From Saturnia japonica (taxonomy: Eukaryota; Arthropoda; Insecta; Lepidoptera; Saturniidae): 64,000 nucleotides of DNA. Below, in pieces: positions 22,623-34,430 of the stretch (position 1 is the stretch's first letter; each line of letters opens with the position of its first letter). The translations under genes were made by a program, and so were the position numbers. The notes beneath the pieces are model-generated. The model worked only from the letters and a program-made list of their open reading frames with translations, had not been told where the DNA came from and ran no database searches. Location of the stretch: the NCBI GenBank assembly GCA_033032175.1, contig CM065322.1, positions 5,394,001-5,458,000 on the forward strand. Direction: 5' to 3'.

Positions 22623-23389
22623 TTATGTATATTTAAGTAAAAACCCATTAAGTACTAAGAGCTCGTATCCGTCTAGACTGCTATCATCATAATCCACATG
22701 GTACAAAGACGCGTAATATTTCGATGCCAGCCAGTATTTCCTAATGAATTTCGTAGTCGTGACGGAAATTATCATGACGTCACCATAGTTCTTAGATCGT
22801 AGTAACTTAGTATCTGACGAGATACATTTTTCGGGGTCAACAAACTTAATGGCTTCGTAAATAATGCATAATATATGGATATTGTATTGTAAAAAAAAAC
22901 ATTTGCGTACTTATTGTACATAACGGCTGTTTCTAAAAAAACAATAGTGCCCACGAAAGCATTAACTTTCACACAACCACTTATAATAGTGCATAAATGT
23001 CCATTAATAATTAGAAAAAAGATTTCGTAATTAAAATTATAACACTATAAATTTAATACCAACACGCAAAATATAAATTTATCATTTTGCACGTACTACA
23101 TCGATTGTATGAAATATAGTATCAAAATATCCTTAAGGCAACAAAATATGGCTCTTTTATAAATAATGAAGCGCCGGAGGCGGGAGCAGATGGACCATGA
23201 TTTATTATTTTTAATGAATTTCCGAAATATTTTTTCGCTAAAAAATCAAAACATGTGGGATTCCGCTGTCGTGCAATATAGGGGCTTAGTAATTTTGATA
23301 CTTGTTTAAATTTGTAATTGATTTTTTTGAGTATTATTTAAGTCTGCGAAAAAAATACTTTTTTTACATTGGGTGTGACTCTACTATAT
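22623..23389. other. unassigned AT-rich sequence
   Basis: Nothing recognised. Confidence 0.5.
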
Positions 23390-23985
23390 CTCGGAGACTC
23401 GGAATCCTGAACAGTTGCGACGGTTTTTCACACCCGGTCAGCTGTATCTTTTTTATAAAACACAAGTCCTGCCGTGTATGGAATACTGTTCACACCTCTG
23501 GGATAGATTCGCAAAATACCTCCTCGATGCTCTAGAGAGGTTACAGAGCCAGGATGTTCGCATTGTTAACGATGTGCTTTAGCTGCACAGGAAAATCGCC
23601 TCGCTGAGCGTGTTCTATCGTCTGTTTCATGGTAAGTGTTCTGAAGAGCTGTTCATTCTAATACCATCCTCTCCCTTCCACAAGAGCACTATACGCACTG
23701 GGTTTCGGAGTTACAGTTTTATGGTAACCTCTATCTCGGCACGAACTAAAAAGTTCTCTATGACTTATCTTTGTTGTACCGTGAAGATTTGGAACCTTCT
23801 CCCGGCCAGTGTATTCCCTTTTTCTCACAACATTAGGGCCCTTAAGAGTAACGTGAAGAGATATTTATGCAGGCTGGAATGATAGTGGTGACCGCCGATG
23901 AAGACTTCTCGGTGGTCGACGTTGTGTTTGGATTATGCTGTGCTTATCACAAGAGACAGTACCGTCAACGAGCCAAACTTCTATA
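23390..23985 (+). pseudogene. jockey/CR1-like LINE: C-terminal ORF2 and 3' UTR
   Basis: After LGILN, a frameshift near 23,428 leads into FFTPGQLYLFYKTQVLP, MEYCSHLWD and LERLQSQDVRIVND (23,430-23,582). A stop, then the same protein continues in the frame ending at 23,882: SVFYRLFHGKCSEEL, then SARTKKF, WNLLPASVFP and NIRALKSNVKRYL. This order ('FTP.Q...LYK..V.P..EYCSHLW', 'FYR.(Y/F)HG.CS.EL', 'PRT..(L/I)WN.LP..VFP', 'N...FKS.V.R.L') is the region following the polymerase domain in insect jockey-like/CR1-like ORF2. The catalytic part is missing, so the copy is dead. The 3' UTR (23,883-23,985) is shared with family C. Confidence 0.8.
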
Positions 23986-23999
23986 AAAAAAAGTAGCAT

Positions 24000-24340
24000 G
24001 GTAAAGCAACTGTACTATACCGGATGCTAAGCATAGTACATTCAAAAACCAACGGAAGCTTGTCGGTCACCGCTTTTATACAGACCTACAAGCCTCTTAG
24101 TAATTAGATATTCACTATCTGATCTCGAAACGCGATAAAACAAAAGAGACACTATGCATAGTAGTCGCGACCATGTCGGGTAAAGGATACCTTACTACTT
24201 CTCATAATTACTAGATATATACCGGCTGATCTCAGAACGCCACAAGCTTAAGCGTGTCACAATAGCGGGAGTTACATCTAGTGTATGGTGGTCGCAATCC
24301 AATCGGACAAAAATTGTCCTATCCTACTCCTCGAGATTAT
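24000..24340 (-). mobile_element. repeat family C, near-complete copy
   Basis: On the minus strand the order is head 'ggattgcgaccaccatacac...gttctgagatcagccggtat', second head 'catggtcgcgactactatgc...gcgtttcgagatcag', and the tail 'gcggtgaccgacaagcttcc...gtactatgcttagc'. It sits directly downstream of, and opposite to, the LINE whose 3' tail it shares. Confidence 0.65.
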
Positions 24341-25007
24341 TAAAACCATAGGATATATTTAGACTTTGTTAATCTATGATTAAAACAAAGTTTATGCAAT
24401 TTGTAAGGAAGCTACGGGCTACAATAACCTCAAAATACTTCAATAAATTAAAATACATAACGGGTAAAAAATATTTTTTATATACATATTTTATTATTTA
24501 TATCTGATATTTAAATATTATATATCACTTTAAAAAGCTATTTTTAATATATGCAACTAATAAGTACTCTACTAACTAGTACTTTAGTTCTTAAAAATGA
24601 TAAGAATTAATTCTATTGCTATTTTAACCATATATGCACCTTTTTTTTACGTCTAAGAACTATTTTTATACTTATTTGGTCTTTCTACTGCCAGGGGCCA
24701 TATAAAAATACAAGCCACTAGAATATAAAAAGCATTAGGTATACATTAAAATTCTAGTATCAAAATTCTTAATCCAACTACACACACACCTTTGACTCTG
24801 CAACATGCGTACGTACTGCCATACTGCCATATGCTCCGTTTTTTGGTGACGCTCTAAGTTTTCTTTATGTTATGTTTTTTTTTTCTGTCATAAACAATTA
24901 TTTGAATTGCAAAAAAGTAACTTGACCCAGAACCCGCATAATTGTTTACACCTGGCTTTAAGAAATATTATCTTATTGTAATTGAACTACTAGCATGGTC
25001 GTAGGGC
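24341..25007. other. unassigned AT-rich sequence
   Basis: Nothing recognised. Confidence 0.5.
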
Positions 25008-25202
25008 TACAGTGACCGTCTTTTGTTTTGTCTCGTTTCGGGATCAGCCAGTATATTATTTCCAACTGCCGAGAGACTTGCAGGTCGGCACGACAGCGGT
25101 TATCGTCGATGGATAATAGATCTCTCGGTAGTTGCTGTTGTTTTTGGATTGGCCTGTGCTTACTATCAGGAACAGTGTCGATACTTTACAGTGCTACTTT
25201 AA
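25008..25202 (+). mobile_element. repeat family C, 3' half
   Basis: In order: 'tctcgtttcgggatcagcca', 'caactgccgagagacttgca', 'ggtcggcacgacagcggtta', 'agatctctcggtagttgctg', 'ttgtttttggattggcctgt'. The open frame across it is a by-product of the repeat. Confidence 0.7.
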
Positions 25203-25415
25203 AAAAATACTGGCTATAATTATGAAGATTATGTAAAGAATCAAATAGTGTACATTTATGTTTTATCAAAATAGTTTTTTAATACATATATTATTATCTT
25301 GTCGATGTTTGAGGTTAGATTTAGAAGACATGCGTTTTAGTACTTTTAATCAGGGGTGTTGTGGAACTCCGTAATCGTAACTAAAACTATCGAATATCCT
25401 AAATATACAAATAAA

Positions 25416-25686
25416 CTAGCTGTGCCCCACGGTTCGCCCGTGTTCATTTTATACGATAAACATCGCCAACGCACTCGTGTAGGAAATTTTTAATACTTTT
25501 GTAAAACTATCGACATTTTTATGAGGAATAAATTATTATTTTTCAATTATAATATAACCTATTTTACTCGCTGATATTGTAGCTTTATATTGGTAAAATA
25601 AATTTTAAAATCGGTCCAGTCGTTTTTGAGTTTATCTATTACAAAACAAAACATCAAATCTTTCCTCTTTATAATATTGGTATAGA
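25416..25686 (-). mobile_element. complete 271-bp Helitron (Lep1-like)
   Basis: Minus strand: flanking A, then TCTATACCAATATTATAAAG, and at the other end 'gaaccgtggggcacagCTAG' before T. Both termini and both flanking bases obey the Helitron rule. It shares the 'ctataataatattataaag'-type 5' end with the 57,175 element but has a shorter interior. Confidence 0.8.
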
Positions 25687-27720
25687 TATGCGAAACACTA
25701 ATCGTTGTTTCGCATAATTTCGAATAAGGATGAACTTCAAAGACACCTTGTCTTATACCAAAAAATGATTTATAATTTAACTAATAAATCATTTATAATA
25801 AAGTAAATATTTTTCACCAACAATTTTTTTATGAATACCTATTTTCCTTTCATGTACAATTATTTGAAAAATGTAATAACCTAACTATCTACTTCCTCTA
25901 ATCAAAACGAATACTATTAAGATATCCATACCCAGATCCAAAATTTCACATCCATAGCATCCCTAGTTTTAACCATGCTTGTACATGACTAAAATGAATC
26001 GAAGATATTATCACAGAATTATGCAGAACCTAATTTATAAGTGAAAATTAATTTGACCCATGTTATGTACGATGTAATTGCTGTAAATAATATTTCTCGA
26101 TAACCCATATTTACCTACATTATGAAATATATAAATTAATGAATTATAAGTCGACACGAATATGTGTTGACATCGATACCTGGTTTGCTTTGGTTTTATT
26201 TGGGTACCGCATTCAAACGTAATAAATAAAAATATGTACTTTTCTTTACGATTTGAAATTTGAGAATATTAAATGTTTGCATTTAAAAAAAATTACCATC
26301 CTTCGGTAAGTACGAGTAGATTGAAATTATTGAAATCTGTCAACAGTACAATATTTTCTTCTTGTGTATGTACTTCAATACATTATAATGTTAAACTTAT
26401 TTAAGACTAGATGCATAAGCTAAAGCAGAAAATTTTGGTGAAAAAAAAATTACGTGTACAGACAATAAAGATTTACTAGTACCTATAAAGACTTATTCCT
26501 GCAGCCCAAATCAATTTTTAAAAGTTTTTTATTTTATTTATCGTTATGCAGCTCAAAAATAAAATTAATGTATAAAATGGACCAATGCCATCTATGTTTA
26601 TAATAATGAACTAAGATGCGCATACTCTTTTTTGTTAAAATTTTTAATAGTCTCTCTTTTTTAAGATTAGATTTTGCAGCCCATGTAGTCTACGGTCTTC
26701 ATGCTTTTGGCTCAACAATGACTTTGAGTTTCTGTGACATTTCTGATTTACACGAACCATTTCGAGTTACTTTTGGCCTCTCCATATGTAAAAAACTATT
26801 CGATCTACAAACTTAAATTTTGTAAGTTCAATAAAGCTACCTTGAACACCTATAATCCTAAATTTCACGAATAACCTATTATAGTTTTTGGAATGATGGG
26901 GTCTGAAAAGTAGCATTTTTATCATTCACTACATTACTACTCTACTAAATGTTTAAGTAATTTATAAGTATTTATATTTAATGCGTAAATAGGAATGTAC
27001 ACATTGACGTTAATTTCTAATTAAAAGAGTGAAATATCTTGATCGTAATTTATTGTTAATTAAGACTTGGCATGTTAGAAAATCCATATCAATTGTTTTG
27101 TAAATGAATTGAAGAACGTACATTCCTATAGATATAATTAAAGGAACTGCTATAGAACTTGGCACCCGTTGGATATCAGCTCTTTTATTGGTGACAACAA
27201 CTACCGCAAACGTCTTTTTTACCGAATTTGGCCTCTTTTTCAAATTTTTGTGTTTGTTTGGATACATAATACACACAATGTAATCCGTTTAACATATAAC
27301 TTGCACTTCGAAAATGTTACATACGGAACCATAACTCAAGTATGAGACAATAAATTTAAGCTTAACTTAATTCTTTTTATCACGATAGCGTGCAAGTTTT
27401 ATAATTGCACTCTTGTTATCGTGTCTCCGCTACATACGGACATTAAACTGTTCAGACTATATTGAAATACTTGTTATATTTCCCTAGTTACAATGCTTCT
27501 TGTAGGTTAATTAATAAATTGCACTGTTACATTGTAATACTCAATAATTATTAACCGACAGTTTTCTGTTTTACAGTTAACAGTTGTAACTACTATCAAC
27601 AGCTGTAAATACAATAGTCAATAAATATAAATTAACATATTTTTTACGAACTTTTTTAAATTCTTTATAATAATAAATAAAAAATATTTATAACTACTAT
27701 ACTATACTTTATACTATCGT
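25687..27720. other. unassigned AT-rich sequence
   Basis: Open frames at 26,616-26,816 (+) and 27,010-27,276 (-) look like chance. 27,555-27,615 has a run of CAGTT/AACTG words. Confidence 0.5.
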
Positions 27721-27905
27721 AAATTCCACGGCAACAGCCCAAGCCGAGGTTCGACCACTTTGGCACCCTTGTGCATGTTGCCACACTTTCGCGGCTGAGC
27801 GCCTTAAGCGCTCGCCCCTAAGCCGCGTTGGAGCTGTAAAAGCCGTATGAGCCTCCAGAGCCCCTATGGCTAACAGTATAGTCAGATAGAAAAAAAGGAA
27901 AAAAA
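27721..27905 (+). mobile_element. A-tailed GC-rich retroposon family, copy 2
   Basis: 'acagcccaagccgagg', 'cactttcgcggctgagcgcc', 'agcgctcgcccctaagccg', 'gctgtaaaagccgtatgagc' and 'gcccctatggctaacagtat', then an A-rich end. The best agreement is with the copy at 36.8 kb. Confidence 0.6.
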
Positions 27906-28204
27906 ACCGTAAATTCCCATGAGGATCCTCATTATTGAGTTGGGACTATTAAGAAGTCTACCTAGTATATACGCCACTATCTTGCACATGATGCCATAAA
28001 AATCATCAACGCAAACATCTCAGATGCAATGCAGAATCGTGTCAGTCTCAATAATGCTCTAAAGGTATTAATTGTTGTATTGGACACGCAAGGCGCTAAT
28101 AGTTTTTTGATAGAAGTGAACCCATAGACTGCTCGTTTATAAACAATGGAAATATGCTTTATACCTTTAGCGTTGTGGCCACAATTTGAATCAATGATGA
28201 ACTC
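27906..28204. other. mostly unassigned; possible SINE-1 3' tail on minus strand near 28,155-28,186
   Basis: 'tacctttagcgttgtggcca' is the inverse of the SINE-1 3' end. The rest, including a 76-codon minus frame, is unrecognised. Confidence 0.35.
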
Positions 28205-28206
28205 CA

Positions 28207-28432
28207 CCGCATCGATTGAATCCCTACACTAAGTCTGAGCTTTCGGTTAAGGAAACGTCGTGATGAAACCATAGCATGGTGATAGAGCTTATTTTAATAC
28301 CCGTTTGGGTAGCTACCACCCTCTAGTTTAAAATCTGTCGTCAGACATATATAGGTGTTTTCCGGCACTGCACTTGAGAGCTAGTGCTCCCACTAGGCTT
28401 AGCGGGTCACCATTTTGGACCACATCAGATAA
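28207..28432 (+). mobile_element. SINE-1 copy d, head truncated
   Basis: Starts within the B-box region ('gattgaatccctac') and runs through 'tgagctttcggttaagg', 'gatgaaaccatagcatggtg' and 'cacttgagagctagtgctcc' to 'ggcttagcggg'. It faces copy e. Confidence 0.7.
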
Positions 28433-28449
28433 TCAAAAGATAGTAACAG

Positions 28450-28641
28450 CTAACACGCTGAGCCTAAAGCGACTGGCTCTAAAGTGTAGCTGCTGGAACA
28501 CATCTATAAGTGCTTGATAACAGATGTAAGCCCTACTATCTTGGATCGAACATCGTGGATGTTTTCCTTCACCGAAAGCTCAGATACCTTTTAGGGTTTC
28601 GAACTCTCATCAATTGTCACGGTGTCTGTACACGCTACTAG
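28450..28641 (-). mobile_element. SINE-1 copy e, inverted relative to copy d
   Basis: Minus-strand order 'tagcgtgtacagac', 'gagagttcgaaaccctaaaa', 'tgagctttcggtgaaggaaa', 'gatgttcga'. Only about 17 bp separate it from copy d. Confidence 0.65.
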
Positions 28642-29904
28642 AGATGTTATGGATATGAGATTTCGGATCTGGATATATATGGATATCTTAAGAATATTTA
28701 ATCCGTTTCGTTTATGGATAGGGTATTAAATTAATTCGGATGTCCGAAAGTTTCGCATAACTTCAGTTAATAACATTCTTGAAATAATTATATACCTATT
28801 GAAGTAAAATAATTATAATTACAACATTTATAGATGCCCAATATTAACTCTATTTTAGATAATTTTTAGTCACATTATAATTATTTTTTTAAATATTTGA
28901 TAGTGTAATCATTCGACTTCGTCAATATCCGATATTATTCAAAACATTTATATCACATACGTGTAAACGTAAGGTCCGTAAGGTTACGGATATTTTTTAT
29001 TATGAGCCATCATTGCTACTAATCACATCACTACTTACCCAATAATGCATAGCATAATATTATTACTACAAAAGAGCAAAAGTACCGGAAGTGATCTTAC
29101 ACGTTTTCAAACTCATTCACAAATTCATAATAGCAACTGACGAATTTATCTAGACCCCTTTTCAAGATTCCTTGCATACTACATTTGCCTGTGCCTCTTA
29201 TGGAAATACAGGGAATGAAGACCATTTTATACTGGCTAGTACTGATCCGGTGAGACGGAGCAATCAGACATAGGATTTCCGATTCTTCCTTTTGATATGA
29301 AAAAAATGAGTGCTTTTATTACACATGTGTTGGAGAACACGTGCTAACTAATTGTGCTTTTTCTAATCCTGTTTTATAATTCTACGATTTCAAGACTTCC
29401 ATTGATCATAACATGGATATGATTTACACAAAAATGTATGTAAGCGCTGGTTAAATTTTTTATCTAAAACTACCCTGCTAATTATTTCGTGCCACCTTCT
29501 CAGGTAGATACCACCTGCATAATGATAAGAAAAGAAATAAAGTAGTAAAAAGATTCACTGGACTATAGCTTTTCTCAAGCTTAGGAGGCCTCCTCTTCTT
29601 TTTCCTATACTTATTACAAGTACCATGCATTTTCCACTAGCTAAAAAATCAGAAATAAATGTCTATTAATCGATTTAGTTAATTTCGTAGTCTCTGTTAA
29701 TTTTCACGATTCATATTTAAACTCGAACTGAGACTGTGGCAAGAGGGATTTTGGGAGAAAGGGATAGGCAGATGATACAAAGAAAAAAGATTGACTGTAA
29801 CATTGAGCATTTTATTATTCATTTTCTCGAAAACGGCGAATTACCTTGTAATGACAGTGGTACCTTTATAATTAGGGATCTAATCTCTATCGAATTCAAC
29901 CCTT
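28642..29904. other. unassigned AT-rich sequence
   Basis: 28,650-28,750 has repeated GGATAT/ATCCG words. The frame 29,736-30,065 is unrecognised in its first half (GERDRQMIQRKKIDCNIEHF) and is repeat-derived in its second. Confidence 0.4.
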
Positions 29905-30045
29905 TTCAAACGCCAGTGTATGTTCAACTGCCGAGAGGCTTGCTGACCGGCATGACAGCGTCGACCGGGAATCTCTCGGTGGTCGCCGTTGTTTTTGGAT
30001 TATACTGTGCGTACCAGCTGGGACAGTGTCGTCACTCTGTCGTTC
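29905..30045 (+). mobile_element. repeat family C, 3' end
   Basis: 'tcaactgccgagaggcttgc', 'ggcatgacagcgtcgaccgg', 'tctctcggtggtcgccgttg', 'tttttggattatactgtgcg' and a final 'gacagtgtcgtcact': the least diverged family C tail in the window. Confidence 0.7.
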
Positions 30046-30479
30046 TTGATACTTGTAGAAGCTAAAAACTTTCGGTAAAGAAGAGTTTTTTATAGTTTAT
30101 ATTTAACATAAATGTCAGTGGCGTCAAATATGGTAAAAAAGGAATATCCGTATTATGCTACACGTAACTGAATCTCAACTTGTGGTAATCATGTTTAAAT
30201 ACTAGCGTCGGTGCACTCGATAGAGAAAAAAACCTTGTCTAATTGCTGCGTTTCCCGGTTTTTGTGCTGGCAGCTGCCTCGTGGCACGTGCTATGCAGCC
30301 GCTAGAAATGTCTGTGATTGCTGATAAGCCGTTGATAAGAATATTGTATGTAGAAACGAAATGTACTTGGAAAACTATTTACGAAAGTCATAAAATAACG
30401 GAAATAATAAATAAATCGTAATAAATATGTAGTTCTTTGTGTATATGTATTTTTTTCAAAATTTCTTGGTATATATACA
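30046..30479. other. unassigned; GC-richer patch at 30,240-30,310
   Basis: Nothing recognised. Confidence 0.45.
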
Positions 30480-31003
30480 TGTTGATATAAAATTATCGTT
30501 TTCTTTGTCTCTGTCTACATACATACATGTCCGGATTTAACTCAAAAACGGCTTCACCGATGTTTATGAAATTTTGTACACAGCAAGCTTACTACTTGTT
30601 TCATTCCTCAAATGATAGGCTATAAGAAATGTCAATTAAACATTTAAAAATTGTGAAAATTAATAATTAGAAAAAAATTAAACTTTCTTGATTTTATTCC
30701 TAACCAATTTTGATGAGATTTTATACACGGAAAGTATAAATCATTCCATAATTGATGTACTATAAGAATTCCTAATAAAAAAAACTTTTAAAATTTGTAA
30801 AAAATTATTCCTTTACAATTTTTTTATCAATATGATTCTCAACTAATATTCATCAGATTTTGTACACTTATAGTATAAGTAATTTAACATATGATTGACT
30901 ATAAGAATTGTGAATGACAGAGTAAAAATAAAATTACGCAACGAAAATTAATAGTTACTGTGCAATAAACGTATGCGGGGCCGCAGGGCAACACTATATA
31001 GTA
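30480..31003 (+). mobile_element. H3 Helitron with three internal tandem units
   Basis: Same architecture as 16,400-17,083. Units at about 30,560, 30,705 and 30,850 each read 'ttt.atgaaattttgtaca' followed by 'g.ctataagaat'. It ends 'cgtatgcggggccgcagggcaaca', a worn version of the CTRR end. Confidence 0.6.
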
Positions 31004-31468
31004 ACTGCACTATGTTTCAAATAGGCCAAAAAACTTTGTGCTAAAAAAGTGACGGTGAATATAAAAAAGTTGTTATAACTAAACCTTCAGTTTTCAAAAG
31101 AGCGGACAAAATTTAGATTGCATATAAAATAAGACATTGAAGTGAAGGTAAACTTTCACCGTATAAATATTTGAAAGTAAAAGAATTGGTTTCAGCAATA
31201 TATACAGGAAAATTTCAAATGTATTTAAAACAATACGGCCTGTAAAGTCAATTCACATATCAAACGTTCAACACAGAACCATTAAATAATAATAAAGTAA
31301 TTTTATATCGCGTACAGATTGGATTTGTTCGAACTATGCATTCATCATCTATTAGTTTTATAACTGCACTTTAAATTCCGCTTCGGAAAGTATCCAAATA
31401 ACAGCCTTATTCTGAAAGAGGAACGCTTTGTCATTTGATTTTTTTTTTTTGAGATCTAGTATACATGT
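31004..31468. other. unassigned AT-rich sequence
   Basis: Nothing recognised. Confidence 0.5.
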
Positions 31469-31741
31469 TTTTTTATCGTTATAGGTTTAGCTTTATAACT
31501 ACAATCTCACCTGATCTTAAGCGACGATGTGGCCCAAGATGCCTAGTGGAAGACTGGCTCTCAAGTGCAGCTGCCAGAACACACCTATTGGTGTTTGACG
31601 ACAGATTTTCAACTTTATGGTGGTAGCTAGCTAGGCGGGTATTAGAAAAAGCTCTACAACCATTCTATGGTTTCATCACGATGCTTTCCTTCACTGAAAG
31701 CTCAGGCTCACTGCAGGGATTCAAACTCACGTCGATCGCCT
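31469..31741 (-). mobile_element. SINE-1 copy f, lacking A-box end
   Basis: Minus strand from 'gatcgacgtgagtttgaatc' to the intact 3' end 'aacctataacgataaaaa'. It lacks the first ~35 bp of the tRNA-like head, where a different repeat (31,743-31,851) begins at once. Confidence 0.75.
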
Positions 31742-31742
31742 G

Positions 31743-31851
31743 TAGCCTATGGACGCTTGTAACAACATAGGTATCATTTGCACGTTGCCAAATTTGAACG
31801 CCCCAAGAAACTCTGGAAACCTTACTCACCGCAGAATACAAACAAGGTCCG
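31743..31851 (-). mobile_element. LINE 3'-end-type repeat, family G copy 1
   Basis: Minus strand: 'ctgcggtgagtaaggtttcc', 'ttcttggggcgttc', 'ggcaacgtgcaaatgatacc' and 'acaagcgtccataggctac'. This is the 'ggcaacgcgct...caggcgt.cataggctacgg' phrase found in very many lepidopteran genomes and thought to be a LINE/SINE 3' region. Other copies: 45,726 and 53,746. Confidence 0.65.
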
Positions 31852-33730
31852 CGATCTTATGTAGGGTAGAGATATTTCAACAGTCGGACTGCAACAAGTA
31901 AAAAGAAATCTTTAAAAAAAATTCTGTGTGTCATACCTTTTTTAATAAATTGTAGAAAAAAAAAGTGAAATACTGATTCCTGTCAGGTGTTTTGAATGTG
32001 TTATTCTGCATTTTCAGCTCCTATCGTTTAAATGTTATTTTAACCCACAAAGCCTTAGTCGTTTTACTTAATGACAATTCTCATGTTGATCTCATGTAAC
32101 ATATCTTACGTTTATCGCGTAAATAAGAGACCAGTTTCAACACAAAACAACAACGAAAAATCAAATTTAACTGGTCAATAGTCTAATGACAAACATACCT
32201 TAAAATCGTATGAATGTCATAAATTTTAAAAAAGATATTTCAATTGTATATATTTTAGTAATAATAAGAAAAATCTTCCCAACGTATATTTGTTGTATGA
32301 AAATAAATGCGATTTTTCATTTTCAAATATTGCAACAAGTGTTTAGTGAAACATTCCTGGATATAAGTGTCAAAATTTTTTGCACTCTCAAGTTTTTAAC
32401 CGGTTTAATAGATTCAGCCAGCGTGTTATGATGAGCTTTTCCTTCGATTCGAACTACGATATCTGTCAAAAAGAAAATATTTATAGAAGACTATATGAGT
32501 GAAGATATTCTTTCACGTTTTGCCGACATTGCTTACTTTTCTCCACCCAGTCTTCAGATCTTCAAATTTCTCCTTTTCAATCGTTGTTGTTGGTTCAACG
32601 TATTACTCTGGCATTCCTAAGATATTATAATAAAAAGTGCAGATTCCAATACATAGAAGCTAGCATCTTCGCCAGTTTTCCGAAAGTTACAATAGGATTT
32701 TGTTCCAATATTGGCCATAGAACTCTTTCGTTGAAATCTATAAGCTTTTAATAATCAGCCTTACCTTCTTGTATAAGATTTAAAATTTCTGGAACTTTTA
32801 TTATGTTAAGAAAATATATTTCTTTGTCGTTTCCACAATTATCTTAAAAGCAACTGTTGAAACCAAACAGCATTCTTAAACTTGCATTAAGATTTAAAAT
32901 AGACTTAAAGTACTGTATTTCTTATAATAAACTTACATGGGTAATTTACCCATCACCTTGTGACCTAATGTAACGCAATTGGGAAAATAATATTATTTTT
33001 TATGTTTCATACGTTGATTTTTAGCTAAATAATAATGAATAAAATGTACGCACATAACTGTAAATAATCAATTAAATGTACCGAATAATGTGTTCACAGA
33101 ATAAGCTTCTCAGACTGTAGGTTAGGTCAGAGTGCAAAACATCTTGCCGCAACACTTTCACCTATCGCTAATCCATTAGCTGGACAGCCGCATCTGTCTC
33201 AGTCAAATTATATACAAACACGATTTTTAACTTCTATAAAAAAGTACTAAACACATCACACTCCATCAAGAAATAAAATAAATTTCTTTTAATATCTCGT
33301 GAATCATTGATTCTCCGTGTGTAAAGCGTCCGACATTAAAAGCTATTTATCTACTATGAATAATGCCGTCTCTAAAAAATCTGGCTATAAATCAATTCCA
33401 ATAATAAATTAGTTAAAACAATACATCATGTTCTTAAATTAGAAACTGAAATTCATTCGAAATTTACCCCTTTAACAAACGAAATAATCAAAAAATATAT
33501 GACATCATCTGCTGCGAATGGCGCGGCACATGCTAACCTAAAAATAACTGAAAAGAATCTGCCATATGCATAACAAAAAACGGCAAATTCGTTAACCATC
33601 GGTGTCAAGTAAAAACTTTGCGAAGACCTTTAAAAATAGACAACTGCTTAAAATGGAACGCAACGAAGCATAGACAATTTAAAAAAGTTTAAAGGGGTAA
33701 ACGCGGTTCTTTTTTCGAATTTGAATATCG
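31852..33730. other. unassigned AT-rich sequence
   Basis: No repeat ends or coding frames recognised. This is one of the least repetitive stretches of the window. Confidence 0.5.
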
Positions 33731-33796
33731 AAGCCGAAGGGGTTTTAATATTAAACAAAAAGTGTTTTTAAGGGGTCTTTTCTTGTTTTCGGCCAG

Positions 33797-33917
33797 GTGC
33801 AATGGTTTTGGAGCGTCTTTACCGGAAATCTGTGGCGCATGTGTCTATCAACCCGTTCGCAGCGGAAACAGTGCTGCATCCCCCGCCTTCCTTTATCCTC
33901 CGTGTTCTTATTTTAAA
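33797..33917 (+). other. candidate exon-like GC-rich block
   Basis: A pyrimidine-rich tract 'tcttttcttgttttcggccag' ends in AG at 33,795-33,796. The next ~120 bp have clearly higher GC and CpG content than the flanks, with two plus frames open (one reads VQWFWSVFTGNLWRM...). No family recognised, no donor chosen, and the frame ends in TAA near 33,915. Confidence 0.2.
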
Positions 33918-34235
33918 AAGTTTCTGTTGTATTTAATGTCGGTTTTATAGAGCTCTTCGGTTGATATTTGTGGCGTCGTATAAAATTTATTATAGTATTT
34001 AGTATCTGTTTATTTTTAAATTATTACGTACTTTCGACTTGTTAGCGAACGGCTATAATCTTCAATACCCATATTTGGCAGGTGTATAAATACATATAAG
34101 TACACAAGATATATGTATATATCTTGTAAATTATTGTTATCAGTAAGTGCTGCAAGAAATACTTCAATTATTACTTGTTTTCCGTACATCCTTTTTTGCT
34201 ATTTAAACAATACTCTATTTTAATACCGTTTATAA
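33918..34235. other. unassigned AT-rich sequence
   Basis: Nothing recognised. Confidence 0.5.
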
Positions 34236-34430
34236 ATCCAATAAGATTGTTTGTTTGTTCGTATGATCGCGCTAATCTCTGTAACTACCAGTCATATTTG
34301 AAGAATTCTTTTGAAATTTTATAGCCTATTTATTGAAGAAGCATATAGATTATATAACTGAATGCTACAACTCTATGGATCGAAGTAATAACGATGAATG
34401 GGGTATTCCACGCGAAGCGGACAGGTAAAA
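34236..34430 (+). mobile_element. Lep1-like Helitron 5' half
   Basis: 'tgtttgtttgttcgtatgat', 'cgcgctaatctctgtaacta', 'tagcctatttattgaagaag' and 'ctacaactctatgga' in the family order, then 'gcgaagcggacaggt'. The extreme 5' end is weak and the proper 3' end is missing. Confidence 0.6.

Noticed and set aside
29736..29904. First half of the 109-codon frame as a gene
   Set aside because: The second half is family C, so the length is inflated; the remaining ~55 codons have no recognisable domain.
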